Position numbers and translations under genes: made by a program
Part shown: piece by piece, positions 8,414 through 18,653 of the stretch
Position numbering within the stretch: the first letter of the stretch is position 1
Layout of the letters: each line of letters starts with the position of its first letter
Origin: JAWWPY01 sp963822825
GTDB taxonomy: Bacteria > Actinomycetota > Actinomycetes > Streptosporangiales > Streptosporangiaceae
NCBI GenBank assembly: GCA_963822825.1
Contig: CAWGIW010000006.1
Coordinates: 62,001-126,000, forward strand
Reading direction: 5' to 3'
Length of the DNA: 64,000 nucleotides
The notes under the pieces: model-generated
The model's database searches: none
Told to the model about the DNA's origin: nothing
The model's input: the letters and a program-made list of their open reading frames with translations, nothing else

Positions 8414-8809
8414 TTATTGGGCCCGGGTCGTGGGCGGAACCGGATGGGCGACACCAGTCGATGGCGAGGCCGACCGGCTCGTGACGCGAGCCGCCGACGC
8501 CGACGGGCTGCTGGACGGGTGGTGCGGCACCGTCATTACCGGCTGACCGGGGGACGCCGAGGACCGCCCCGCCGAATGCCGATCCGCCGCGGCACGGAAC
8601 GGAATCAGCGAGTACACCACCAGCGACATGGCCGCGGCCACGAACAGGGCGATGAAGGACATCGCAATCCGCGCCCGCCGCGTCCGCAGCGTCAACGACG
8701 GGCGCTGGAAGCCGAACGATGACAGGCGGGCGGCGAGCAGCGGATCGGCGCTGCCCAGCCCGCGCTCGATCTCGTCCAGGATGCGCTGCTCATCCATGGA
8801 AAGCGCCAT
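8414..8809 (-). CDS. DUF3040 small membrane protein
   Basis: The start MALSMDEQRILDEIERGL, followed by ADPLLAARLSSF, is the DUF3040 signature, a family of actinobacterial membrane proteins of unknown function. One hydrophobic segment lies at about residues 48-70 (IAMSFIALFVAAAMSLVVYS); many relatives have two. The remainder is a Ser/Pro/Ala-rich tail. At 131 residues it is typical. It diverges from the radical SAM gene, with 187 bases between starts. Family call is good; function is unknown. Confidence 0.8.
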   Translation of the reverse strand: MALSMDEQRILDEIERGLGSADPLLAARLSSFGFQRPSLTLRTRRARIAMSFIALFVAAAMSLVVYSLIPFRAAADRHSAGRSSASPGQPVMTVPHHPSSSPSASAARVTSRSASPSTGVAHPVPPTTRAQ

Positions 8810-8961
8810 GGCCTCACCTCCGCCTGCCCGGCCCGTGGCAACTTTCTCCTACTATCCCCCGCCGCAAGATCGTTAGCCTCGGTTCGCCCGTGCCTGCTGG
8901 AAATCTGCGCTCCGGGAAGCCGGCGCGGCGATCCAGGCCGGTGGTGCTCTCGAACAGGTGT

Positions 8962-8990
8962 TTGCTTTTGTCGGACGGTGATCTTATAGT
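8962..8990 (+). promoter_or_regulatory. Sigma-70-type promoter for a probable leaderless transcript
   Basis: A -35 hexamer ttgctt (8962-8967) and a -10 hexamer tatagt (8985-8990) are separated by 17 bases. The -10 ends six bases before the ATG at 8997, so transcription should begin at or next to the start codon. No ribosome-binding sequence precedes that ATG, in line with a leaderless mRNA. Confidence 0.65.
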
Positions 8991-8996
8991 CGCCCC

Positions 8997-10058
8997 ATGC
9001 GATGGGACGCCATGCGAATCCAGCCCGACGAGGCTGGCCCGGCCGCGCCGACCCTGTTCGAGCGCAGCGCGGTCGCCCGGTCGTTCGACACCCCAGGATT
9101 CCGCGGCATGACGTTTTTCGAGGTGCACGCCAAGTCGATCATCAACCGGGTCCCTGAGGCGTCCCGGATGCCCTTCCGCTGGACGATCAACCCCTACCGG
9201 GGCTGTTCTCATGGGTGTGTTTATTGCTTCGCCCGTAACACCCATACCTACCTGGACCTGGACGCCGGGCATGACTTCGACTCGAAGATCGTGGTCAAGG
9301 TCAACGCCCCGCAACTGGTCCGCAAGGAACTCGCCGCCCGCACATGGCCGGGCGAGCACATCGCCATGGGCACCAACGTGGACTGCTACCAGCGGGCCGA
9401 AGGCCGCTATCAGCTCATGCCGGGAATTTTGCGGGCGCTGCTGGCCGCGCGGAACCCGTTCTCCATCCTCACCAAGGGAACGCTGATCCTGCGCGACCTT
9501 GACCTGCTGGTGGCGGCGGCGGAGGTCACCGACGTCGGCCTCAGCGTGTCGGTCGGCTGCACGGACGAGGAACTGTGGCGAACTCTGGAACCCGGGACGC
9601 CCAGCCCGCAGCGCCGGCTGGGGGTCTGCGCCACGCTCACCGAGCGGGGCCTGCCCTGCGGCGTGCTGATGGGCCCCGTCGTGCCGTACCTGTCCGACTC
9701 CCCGGCCCAGCTCCACGCCACCGTGCGCCAGGTGGCCGAGGCGGGCGCGAGCCGTGTGAGCCCGATCGTGCTGCACCTGCGGCCTGGGGCCCGGGAGTGG
9801 TTTCTGGCCTGGCTGGCAGAGCACCATCCCGCGCTGGTCCCCCGCTACCGTGAGCTCTACGGGCGGGGCGCCTACGCGCCCAAGGCCTACCAGCAGCAGA
9901 TCAGCGAGCAGGTCGCCGTCCTGGCCGGGCGGTACGGCCTGGGCCGGGGCGGCCCGGGCCGCCGGGCCCGGAGATCTCCGCCCGCCGATCGCCGGCCGCC
10001 GCGGCCTGGCCCCGACCATCCAGGCCAGGCGGGCCCAGTCCAGCTATCGCTGCTCTGA
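8997..10058 (+). CDS. Radical SAM protein, Rv2578c/SplB-like family
   Basis: The [4Fe-4S] ligands for S-adenosylmethionine are Cys70, Cys74 and Cys77 (PYRGCSHGCVYCFAR). The motif and the flanking text match the Rv2578c-type radical SAM proteins of actinobacteria, which are related to spore-photoproduct-lyase-like proteins. The reaction is not established. The last 40 residues are Arg/Pro-rich and end in QLSLL, as in relatives. At 353 residues it is of normal length. The start ATG 8997 is supported by a promoter placed for a leaderless transcript; a second ATG lies at 9012. The 3' end overlaps the response regulator on the other strand by 15 bases. Confidence 0.88.
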   Translation: MRWDAMRIQPDEAGPAAPTLFERSAVARSFDTPGFRGMTFFEVHAKSIINRVPEASRMPFRWTINPYRGCSHGCVYCFARNTHTYLDLDAGHDFDSKIVVKVNAPQLVRKELAARTWPGEHIAMGTNVDCYQRAEGRYQLMPGILRALLAARNPFSILTKGTLILRDLDLLVAAAEVTDVGLSVSVGCTDEELWRTLEPGTPSPQRRLGVCATLTERGLPCGVLMGPVVPYLSDSPAQLHATVRQVAEAGASRVSPIVLHLRPGAREWFLAWLAEHHPALVPRYRELYGRGAYAPKAYQQQISEQVAVLAGRYGLGRGGPGRRARRSPPADRRPPRPGPDHPGQAGPVQLSLL

Positions 10059-10688
10059 CCGGTCGCCGAGGAGCCAGCCGTGGCGGCCCGCGAGGCGCAC
10101 CGCCTCGGCGCGGGTCCGCGCACCGGTTTTGCCGATCGCCGCCGAGAGGTGGTTGCGGACGGTTCCTTCCGAGAGGTGCAGCGCGGCGGCGATGTCGGCG
10201 ACCGTGCCGCCGTCCCGGGCCGCGCACAGCACGTCGGTCTCGCGCGGAGTGAGCGGGTTCTCGCCGGTCGCCAGGGTCTCCGCGGCCAGGGTGGGATCGA
10301 CCACCCGCAGCCCGGCGGCGACCCGCCGGACCGCGTCGGCCAGCTGGCGCGCGGGGGTGTCTTTGACCACGAAGCCGCTCGCCCCGGCCTCCATCGCCCG
10401 GCGCAGGTAACCAGGCCGGCCGAAAGTTGTCACGACCAGCACCCGGCATGATGGCAGCGCCGCCCGGAGCGCGGCCGTGGCGGAGATCCCGTCCAGGCCG
10501 GGCATCTCGACATCCAGCAGCGCCACATCCGGCCGGGTGCGGCGGGCCTCGGCGACCACGGCGTCGCCCCGCCCTACTTCGGCCACCACCTCAAGATCCT
10601 GCTCCAGCGCGAGCAACGCGGCCAGCGCCCCCCGGACCAGCGCTTGATCGTCGGCCAGCAGCAGGCGGATCGAAGCGGCCGCGGTCAC
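10044..10688 (-). CDS. NarL/LuxR-family response regulator (DesR-like)
   Basis: This has a receiver domain with the acidic pair at Asp13-Asp14, the phosphoacceptor Asp59 in LLDVEMPG and a conserved lysine in VVKDTPA. A LuxR-type helix-turn-helix follows (LTPRETDVLCAARDGGTVAD..LHLSEGTVRNHLS). At 214 residues it is typical. Its GTG start overlaps the stop of the upstream histidine kinase (gtga), so the two form one translational unit. Arrangement and sequence resemble the DesK/DesR class that senses membrane or envelope state. No target operon is obvious beside it. Confidence 0.92.
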   Translation of the reverse strand: MTAAASIRLLLADDQALVRGALAALLALEQDLEVVAEVGRGDAVVAEARRTRPDVALLDVEMPGLDGISATAALRAALPSCRVLVVTTFGRPGYLRRAMEAGASGFVVKDTPARQLADAVRRVAAGLRVVDPTLAAETLATGENPLTPRETDVLCAARDGGTVADIAAALHLSEGTVRNHLSAAIGKTGARTRAEAVRLAGRHGWLLGDRSEQR

Positions 10689-11877
10689 GGCGCCCGCACC
10701 CGGAGCGCGAAACCGCCGGCCGCCGACCGGCCCACGCTCACCGACCCCCCGACGGCGGCCGCCCGCTCCCGCAGCCCGGCCAGACCGTGACTGCCGTGAG
10801 GGATCACGCTGAGCGGGCAGGCCGGGCCGTGACCGTCATCGGCGATCTCGATCTCGGGACCAGCGATCCGGACCGAGCAGCGGGTGGCACCGCTGTGCCG
10901 CACGACATTGGTCACGCCCTCCCGGACGGCCCAGCCAAATATCTCCTGGCGCCCGGGCGCGATCTGGGCGGCCGGGCCGGCAGGTCGGGCTGGATGCCGG
11001 CCGCGGTCAAGGCGGTCCGGGCGCTGGCCAGCTCACCGGCCAGGGTGACCTCTCGGTACCCGGCCGCGGCCGCGCGGACGTCAGCCAGCGCCTCGCGGGC
11101 GATCCGTTCCACATCCGCGATCTCCGTCTCGGCCCGCTCCGGTGACGTCCGGGCCAGGCGGCCCGCCAGCTCCGCTTTGACCGCCACCACCGTGAGCGAG
11201 TGGCCGAGGATGTCGTGCAGGTCCCGGCCGAACCGGCTGCGTTCCTCGGCGCGGACCAGCCGGGCGATCTCCTCCCGGGCCGCGGCGAGCTGTACGTTTC
11301 GGTGGATCAGCAGCGCTACCCCCCACATCGCCACCGCCGCCACGAAGATCTGGAAAGTGGTCGATATGCTCGCGAGCCATCCGGGGACCAGACTCGGGAT
11401 GGCCAGCGACGCGACCAGGATCACGGCCACGATCGCCCAGCCCAGACGCCCCCTGAACAGGAAGACCGCCATCACGGCCAGGTAGATGAGCAGGCCACTG
11501 GCATCCTGACCGATGGTCAGGTAGGCGACGGCGGCCAGGGTGCCGGCGGTGCCGGTCAAACTGGCCCGCACTGCCGGCGGCAGGCGGCCACCCCGCTGGC
11601 GGAGCCTGCGATTCACGCCGAACGTGACCACGTACACCGAGGCGAAGGCGGCCAGCGTGGCCAGGCCGGCGTAACGGCGCACCAGGTCCGGGTCATGCCA
11701 GATGTCCGCGGCGGGCTGCGCCAGGTAGAAGAGCCAGATGGCGGCCAGGCCCCATCCGTACCGGTTCCGCTGCCTCTCAGAGAAGTTCTCCTCGGCCGGT
11801 TCGGCGTGCGCCGTCACCACGCCGCCCTCGACCTGGTCGTCGCCGGGGTGACGGGCGGCCATGGCGGTCATGCCCAT
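10685..11877 (-). CDS. DesK-like sensor histidine kinase, with an apparent 1-base frameshift
   Basis: The N-terminal half has several hydrophobic membrane helices (residues about 40-210). The HisKA_3 dimerisation box follows (FGRDLHDILGHSLTVVAVK), with the phosphorylated histidine in LHDIL. The ATPase domain is split. The first frame ends with nonsense (RPPRSRPGARRYLAGPSGRA). The expected text (QIAPGRQEIFGWAVREG, then VTNVVRHSGAT and DDGHGP) is in another frame ending at 10685. The break is at about 10966-10980 in a GC run. Repaired length is about 396 residues, normal for the family. The intact cognate regulator downstream suggests the kinase works and the break is an indel error. Confidence 0.85.
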
Positions 11878-12029
11878 GCCACGTAGGCCTGCATGGTAAG
11901 AGTCTGACGGACCAGCGCGCCGCGGGCCACCCGGGTGACGGCGGGAGAATCCTCGGTCATGTTCTTGATCCTGCGGCCCGGACCGGCCCCCGGCCGCGGC
12001 CGTGTGTCACGGCCTGCCCATGACATCCG

Positions 12030-12434
12030 TCATGCCTGGACCGGCAGCCCCGATTCCGCCCAGGCCCGGAAGCCGCCCGCCAGGTCGGTCGCGTTGACCA
12101 GCCCGAGATCCTGCAACGATGCCGCGGCCAGGCTGGAGGCGTATCCCTCCGAACAGAAGACGATGACCGGGCGGCGGTAGTCGCCGGCCTCGGGCAGGCG
12201 GGCGTCCGACGCGGGATCCAGCCGCCACTCGAGCACGTTGCGCTCGACCACGAGCGCGCCCGGCAACTGCCCTTCCACCGCGCGCTGGGCCTGGGGGCGG
12301 ATATCCACGAGCAGTGCCCCCGCGCGCATCGCGTCGTAGGCCTGCCGTGGTCCCAGGCGCTTCAGGCGCCCGCGCGCCTGGGTCAGTACCTCGCCGATCG
12401 GCCGGCCAGCATCGCGTTGCCGTGCGCCAGTCAC
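12030..12434 (-). CDS. Rhodanese-like sulfurtransferase domain protein
   Basis: This is a single rhodanese domain of about 134 residues. The active-site loop is CSEGYAS with the persulfide-carrying Cys94, preceded by VIVF. The second hallmark, LLVDIRP, lies near residue 42 and GGFRAW near the C-terminus. The GTG at 12434 overlaps the stop of the cysteine dioxygenase gene by four bases. A longer frame extends upstream, but it only mirrors the dioxygenase gene. The pairing points to cytosolic sulfur handling downstream of cysteine oxidation, for example transfer of sulfane sulfur. Confidence 0.88.
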   Translation of the reverse strand: MTGARQRDAGRPIGEVLTQARGRLKRLGPRQAYDAMRAGALLVDIRPQAQRAVEGQLPGALVVERNVLEWRLDPASDARLPEAGDYRRPVIVFCSEGYASSLAAASLQDLGLVNATDLAGGFRAWAESGLPVQA

Positions 12435-12961
12435 CAGTTCTCCTCCGCCATCTCGACCGCGGCCAGCACGAGGCCGGCCGGGGTCAGCTCGTAGCGGCGC
12501 ATCCCGGCCAGCGACGGAGCGTACGCGTGGACGCTCACCGCGGGCTGGGCCGAGCCATTCACCACTTCGTGCACGTGCCGCGGCCCGAACGCCCGTACCT
12601 GCCCGGCGGTGACGGTGGCCACGGCGACCCGGGCATGCGCGGCCGGTTCCCTCCGCCGCGCCGCGCCGCGCCCCGGCCATGCGTTTCCGCCCGGCACAGT
12701 GCGTTCCTGCAGTTCGCCGCGGGCCACCGCGAACGCGCCGGCCGATCCGAAGTGATCATGGAATCCGGTGCGCTGTCCCGGCAGCCAGCTCAGCAGCCAT
12801 AGCTCGTGATTCGCCGTCAGCTCCAAGCGCTGGTACCAGCGCTCTCCGGAACAGTAGCGCACCAGGCCGGTCCATCGGTCCGGGCTGGCCGCGACGGACC
12901 GGACCAGCTGAGTGAGCGCGGCCCGGCCCGCGCGCGGGTAGATGTCACCGATGGCCCTCAA
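12431..12961 (-). CDS. Cysteine dioxygenase type I
   Basis: This cupin enzyme would oxidise L-cysteine to cysteine sulfinate using a mononuclear iron. The three iron-binding histidines are visible: His68 and His70 in GFHDHFGSAGAF, and His131 in RHVHEVVN. Tyr/His residues near the C-terminus (VSVHAYAPSL) fit the family. At 176 residues it is typical of bacterial enzymes. The start is probably TTG 12961: a stop precedes it and the homologous sequence begins at once. It is divergent from menF across an AT-rich promoter segment (12962-13020) and is coupled to a rhodanese gene downstream. Confidence 0.88.
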   Translation of the reverse strand: MRAIGDIYPRAGRAALTQLVRSVAASPDRWTGLVRYCSGERWYQRLELTANHELWLLSWLPGQRTGFHDHFGSAGAFAVARGELQERTVPGGNAWPGRGAARRREPAAHARVAVATVTAGQVRAFGPRHVHEVVNGSAQPAVSVHAYAPSLAGMRRYELTPAGLVLAAVEMAEENW

Positions 12962-13064
12962 GCTAGTTATCCGATCGTTTTAGTAGTGAATTTGATTGCC
13001 AGAAGGCTACCACTCCAAGCCCCGGCGGCGGGAACGCCCGCGCCAGCACGTAAAGTGGTGTGCC
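12962..13064. promoter_or_regulatory. Divergent promoter region between cysteine dioxygenase and menF
   Basis: This 100-base gap is clearly AT-richer than its surroundings at 12966-13005 (gttatccgatcgttttagta...). It must carry the promoters for both divergent genes. No unambiguous -35/-10 pair can be assigned. Confidence 0.45.
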
Positions 13065-14341
13065 GTGGAGGCAGGCACAGGCGATGCGGGGCCGCAGGTG
13101 CCGGACATGCCGATGGTCCGCACCGTCCCCATTGCTGATCCTGGCGACCTGGTGGGCCGGCTCCCCGGCCCTTCGGCTCTGGCCTGGATCCACCGGGGCG
13201 AGGGCCTGGTGGGCTGGGGAGAAGCGGCCCGCGTCACCCTGCCTGCGGGCGAAGACAGGTTTACCGCGGGCGAGAAGTGGCTGCGGGCCCTGTTCGACGG
13301 GGCCAAGGTCGATGACCAGGTCGGCCTGCCGGGATGCGGGCCGGTGGCATTCGGCAGCTTCACCTTCGATCCCACCTCGGACGGCTCGGTGCTGGTCGTA
13401 CCGCAGGCCGTGATCGGCCGCCGGTCAGGCCGGGCGTGGCTCACCACGATCGGCGACGCGCCCGCGCCGGCTGGGCCGGCCGGCCCGGCGCAGCCGGTCA
13501 CCGGCCTGGCTGAGGTGCGGTGGCACGACGGGAGCCTGACGGCTCCGCAGTGGGAACGCGCGGTGGGCGCGGCCGTGGCCCGGATCCGGGCCGGAGGCCT
13601 GCGCAAAGTGGTCCTAGCCCGGGACCTGCACGCCACCGCCCCGGTCAGTGTGGACGAACGCCTGCTGCTCAGCAGGCTCGCCGCCCGCTACCCGGACTGC
13701 TACACCTTCGCCTGCGCCGGTCTCGTCGGTGCCACCCCCGAACTCCTGATCAGACGGCAAGGACGCCAGGTTAGCTCGCTGGTGCTGGCCGGCACCATGC
13801 CCCGCAGCCGCGATCCCGCCGAGGACGCGGCGCTGGGCGCCGCGCTGCTGGCCTCGGCCAAGAACGCCGAAGAGCACGAGTATGCGGCGGCCGGCGTGCG
13901 CGACGCCCTGGCCCCGCTGTGCGACCAACTGACGGTCGAGCGGCGGCCGTCCCTGCTGCGGCTGGCCAATGTGCAGCATCTCGCGACCGCGGTCACCGGG
14001 CGGCTCGGCACGCCGCGCCCCCCGGGGACCGTCCAGTCCGTCCTGGCCCTGGTGGATGCGGTGCACCCCACGGCGGCGGTGTGCGGGACGCCCCCGAAAC
14101 CGCGATGGAACTGATCCGCGAGCTGGAGGGCATGGACCGGGGGCGCTACGCGGGCCCGGTCGGCTGGGTCGACACCCAGGGCAACGGCGAGTGGGGTATC
14201 GCGCTGCGGTGCGCGGAACTCGACGGGCCGCGGGCGCGCCTGTTCGCCGGCTGCGGCATCGTCGCTGGTTCCGATCCGGCCGCCGAACTCGCTGAGGCCC
14301 AGACGAAGTTCCGCCCCATGCAGGCCGCCCTGGAGGCGTGA
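13065..14341 (+). CDS. menF: Isochorismate synthase, with an apparent 1-base frameshift
   Basis: This chorismate-binding enzyme converts chorismate to isochorismate, the first step of classical menaquinone synthesis. Core motifs are present: LRKVVLARDL, the ATPELLIRR block, LAGTMPRSRDPAEDAALGAA, and KNAEEHEYAA. The first frame reaches DAVHPTAAVCGTPP and then goes wrong at 14091-14095, a run of five C. One more C restores ETAMELIRELEGMDRGRYAG and the GCGIVAGSDPAAELAE end, stopping at 14341. The repaired protein is about 425 residues, normal for MenF/EntC. The GTG at 13065 is the likely start, with an ATG at 13107 as alternative. The rest of the pathway lies at 20.8-25.7 kb. A homopolymer indel error is the best explanation of the break. 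Confidence 0.87.
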
Positions 14342-14348
14342 CCGCGGT

Positions 14349-15314
14349 TCAGTGCAGGCGGACCCGTGGGTCGAGGACGGCGTAGAACGCGTCAACGACG
14401 ATGTTCGCGGTCACCACCGCGGCCGCGGCCACGATGACCACCCCGATGATCACGGGCAGGTCGGACTGGATGATCGCCTGGACCGCGGTAAAGCCGAGGC
14501 CCGGCATGCCGAACACGTACTCGGTGATGATCGCCCCGCCGAGCAGCACCCCGACGTCGATGCCGTACTGGGTCACGACCGGGGTCAGCGCGGCGCGGAG
14601 CGAATGCCGGAAGATCACCCGCCGCTCGGACAGGCCCTTGGCCCGGGCGGTGCGGATGTAGTCCTCACCCATGACGTCGAGCATCGACCCCCGGGTCAGC
14701 CGGGTGTAGGCGGCCGCCGACACCAGCGCCAGCGTGAACCAGGGCAGGACCAAGCCGCGGAACCACTGGAACGGGTTCTGGGTGATCGGCGTGTAGCCGG
14801 AACCCGGGAACGCGTGGATGCCATGGATCGTGAACTCGTAATAGAACACCAGGAGGAAGAGCAGGCCGAGCACGAAGCTCGGCATCGAGTAGAAGAACAG
14901 GGCGAAGCTGGTGAACAGGCGGTCCCAGATTGACCGGCTGCGGACCGCGGAAATCACACCGGTGAGCACACCGATGACGACCCACAGGATCGCCGCCCCG
15001 ATGACCAGGGACAGGGTGATCGGGAATGCGGCAGCGATGATCGAGTTCACGGACTGGTCGTGGTAGAAGTCGTATCCCAGGTTGCCGTGCAGCAGCAGCC
15101 ACAGGAAATGGTCGTACTGCACGTAGAGGGGCCGGTCGAGCATCAGCCGGTGCGACACGGCCGCGATGGTCGCCGGTGTCGCCTCCTTGCCCGCCAGCCG
15201 ATGGGCCACGGCGGACGCGCCGGCCCCGACGAAGAATATGAGGAAGACACTGATCGTGACCAGCCACATGACCAGGATCCCCTGAAGGATCCGGCGGATC
15301 AGAAAACGCGTCAC
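14349..15314 (-). CDS. ABC transporter permease, DppB/OppB type
   Basis: This is an integral membrane permease of a peptide/nickel-type ABC importer. It has an N-terminal helix (TRFLIRRILQGILVMWLV), six predicted membrane segments and the EAA loop (YIRTARAKGLSERRVIFRHS) that docks on the ATPases. The GTG at 15314 follows the dppC stop by eight bases after GGAG. A longer upstream frame is a shadow of dppC. At 321 residues it is typical. It is the last gene of the operon dppA-dppD-dppF-dppC-dppB. Confidence 0.92.
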   Translation of the reverse strand: MTRFLIRRILQGILVMWLVTISVFLIFFVGAGASAVAHRLAGKEATPATIAAVSHRLMLDRPLYVQYDHFLWLLLHGNLGYDFYHDQSVNSIIAAAFPITLSLVIGAAILWVVIGVLTGVISAVRSRSIWDRLFTSFALFFYSMPSFVLGLLFLLVFYYEFTIHGIHAFPGSGYTPITQNPFQWFRGLVLPWFTLALVSAAAYTRLTRGSMLDVMGEDYIRTARAKGLSERRVIFRHSLRAALTPVVTQYGIDVGVLLGGAIITEYVFGMPGLGFTAVQAIIQSDLPVIIGVVIVAAAAVVTANIVVDAFYAVLDPRVRLH

Positions 15315-15322
15315 CAAGGCTC

Positions 15323-16320
15323 CTAGACGAACAACTGGTCGCCGCGCGGGTCGAACGCGTCGCGGACGCCGTCTCCGAAAATGTTGAACGCAAGGGTCGT
15401 GATGAGCAGTGCGAGGCTGGGGAACACCAGGAACCACCATGTCCCGTACTGGTAGACAACCTGTGCGTCACTGAGCATCTGCCCCCAGTCGGGGGTCGGC
15501 GGGGGGATGCCGACGCCGAGGAAGGACAGCGACGCCTCGGTCACGATCGTGAGCGGGATGAGCAGGGTCGTGTAGACGATGATCGGCGCCATCACGTTCG
15601 GCAGAATGTCGATGAACATGATCCGCCATGGTCCCGCGCCGAGCGACCGGGCCGCCTCGATGTACTCCTTCTCCTTGATCGACAGGACCTGGCCGCGGAC
15701 GATGCGGCCGACGGAGACCCAGCCAAACAGCCCGATGACGATGATGACGACGGCGAACCCGGGGCCGATGACGGTGACCAGGGAGATGCCGAGGAGCAGG
15801 AACGGGAACGCGAGCAGCAGGTCCATGAGCCGGGCCAGGATCGAGTCGGTCAGCCCGCCGAAGTAGCCAGCGGCCAGGCCGATGATCGCGCCGACCGCGA
15901 CCGTGAGAGCGGTCGCGACCACGCCGACGATGAGCGAGATCCGCGCCCCATAGGCGATCCGGACCAGGATGTCACGCCCCAGGGGGTCCGTTCCCATGAG
16001 GAAACGGGCCGAGGGCGCCAGCGGCTGGCCCTCCGCGGTCAGGCCGACCGGCGCGTAGAACTGCTGGTTCGGGCCATGCCCGGTGGCCGCCGCGAAGACG
16101 GGCGCGAAGATCGCGACCAGAACGATCAGGCCGATGACGCCCAGGGAGATCATCGATGCCCGGTCGTGACGCAGCCGCTCGAGACCAAGCCGCCACGGGC
16201 TGCGTCCTTCGATCTTGCGGGCGGCCGGTGCTTCGGGAACGGCTTCGCCGGGGCCGGCGCGAGCGCGCCGAGCGCCGCCTGGTCCTTGCCGCTGATGCCG
16301 CCGATGCTGCCGAGGCTCAT
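15323..16320 (-). CDS. ABC transporter permease, DppC/OppC type, with an N-terminal frameshift
   Basis: This is the second permease of the importer. The main frame from 16153 downward carries six membrane segments, the periplasmic GTDPLGRD motif and the EAA loop (YIEAARSLGAGPWRIMFIDI). The N-terminal cytoplasmic part begins at ATG 16320, after the ribosome site AGGGAG and 11 bases after the dppF stop, but in another frame (MSLGSIGGISGKDQAALGAL). The join to ARKIEGRSPWRLGLERLRHD requires one base near 16217-16232. Relatives carry this basic amphipathic segment before the first helix, so a frameshift error is more likely than a start at 16153. Repaired length is about 332 residues. Confidence 0.85.
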
Positions 16321-16331
16321 GGCCACTCCCT

Positions 16332-17471
<1,140 letters not shown>

Positions 17472-17475
17472 GCCG

Positions 17476-18507
17476 TCACGCCCCCGCCGGCGCGGCGAGG
17501 GCCTCGCCGACGACCCTGCGGCGCACCGCGTCACGCGCCGCCGAATCGTGCGGCAGCCAGCACGCCGAAAGGTGCCGCGCGTCCCCGCCGACCGGGGCCA
17601 GCGCTGGCACATCGGTGCGGCACCGGTCCATCACGTACGGGCAGCGCGGGTGGAAGGGGCAGCCCGACGGCAGGGTGATCAGGCTGGGCGGCTGCCCGTG
17701 GATCGGCCGCAGCCGCTCGCGCTCTCCGCCGTAGGCGGGCAGCGACTGGAGCAGCCCCTCGGTGTAGGGGTGATGGTTGGCGAAGAACGTGGTCCGCCGG
17801 TCGGCCTGCTCCATCACCGCCCCGGCGTACATCACCACGACCTCGTCCGCGACGTCCGCGATCACCCCCAGGTCGTGCGTGATAAGGATGACCGCGGTGC
17901 CGAACTCCTCCTGCAACGTGCGGATCACTTGAAGGACCTGGGCCTGCACGGTCACGTCGAGCGCTGTCGTCGGCTCATCGGCGATGAGCAGCTCAGGGCG
18001 CAGCGCCATGGCCATCGCGATCATCGCGCGCTGCCGCATGCCGCCCGAGAACTGGTGCGGGAAATCGTCAACCCGCCGGTCGGCTTGCGGGATGCCCACC
18101 AGGCGAAGCAGTTCGACGGCTCTCGCCCGGGCCTGGGCCTTCGTCATCTCGTGGTCGTGCTCACGGATCATTTCCACGATCTGCCAGCCCACCCGGTAAT
18201 AGGGGTGCAGGCTCGACAGCGGGTCCTGGAAGATCATGCCGATCTTCGCGCCGCGGACCGTCCGCAACTGGTCGCTGGTCTGCGTCAGCAGGTCGGTGCC
18301 TTCGAAGATCGCGCGGCCCTCGATCTTCGCACCGCGGGTCAGGCCCATGATCGTCTGAGTCAACACGCTCTTGCCGGAGCCCGATTCCCCGACGATGCCG
18401 AGGGTCTGCCCGGCATCGACCTGGAACGACACGCCACGAACCGCCTGCACGATGCCATCCGACGTGCGGAACGACACGTGCAGGTCTTCGACTTCGAGGA
18501 GCGCCAC
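17476..18507 (-). CDS. ABC transporter ATP-binding protein, DppD/OppD type
   Basis: This is the second ATPase of the importer. Walker A is GESGSGKS, the signature is FSGGMRQRAMIAMAMAL, Walker B is LLIADEPTTALD and the H-loop is LITHDLG. The family cysteine motif CPFHPRCPYVMDRC is present near the C-terminus. GTG 18507 was chosen because GAGGGTAGGTAGC precedes it and the conserved LLEVEDLHVSF begins right after; an open frame continues upstream without homology. It is the second gene of the operon, separated from dppA by a strong hairpin. Confidence 0.93.
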   Translation of the reverse strand: MALLEVEDLHVSFRTSDGIVQAVRGVSFQVDAGQTLGIVGESGSGKSVLTQTIMGLTRGAKIEGRAIFEGTDLLTQTSDQLRTVRGAKIGMIFQDPLSSLHPYYRVGWQIVEMIREHDHEMTKAQARARAVELLRLVGIPQADRRVDDFPHQFSGGMRQRAMIAMAMALRPELLIADEPTTALDVTVQAQVLQVIRTLQEEFGTAVILITHDLGVIADVADEVVVMYAGAVMEQADRRTTFFANHHPYTEGLLQSLPAYGGERERLRPIHGQPPSLITLPSGCPFHPRCPYVMDRCRTDVPALAPVGGDARHLSACWLPHDSAARDAVRRRVVGEALAAPAGA

Positions 18508-18582
18508 GCTACCTACCCTCCAAACCGTGGCGGCCTGGGCCGTGACGCGAGTTTGCGCAGCCCACACCGGTAAGCCGACTTT

Positions 18583-18626
18583 AATCCCGCCGGCCGCCCC
18601 GCGATAGCGGGGCGGCCGACGGGATT
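18583..18626 (-). terminator. Strong intra-operon hairpin between dppA and dppD
   Basis: Arms aatcccg-c-cggccgccccgc and gcggggcggccg-a-cgggatt pair over 19 of 20 positions, with one C-A mismatch and a gata tetraloop. It lies between the binding-protein stop (18654) and the dppD start (18507). The T tract is weak, so partial termination or 3'-end protection of dppA mRNA is likely. This would allow more binding protein than membrane components. Confidence 0.75.
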
Positions 18627-18653
18627 GTCAGCCCTTCAGCCCGATTCCGCTGG

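Noticed and set aside
12030..12680. Longer 216-codon form of the rhodanese gene
   Set aside because: The extra N-terminus is a shadow of the cysteine dioxygenase gene; the GTG with four-base overlap is preferred.
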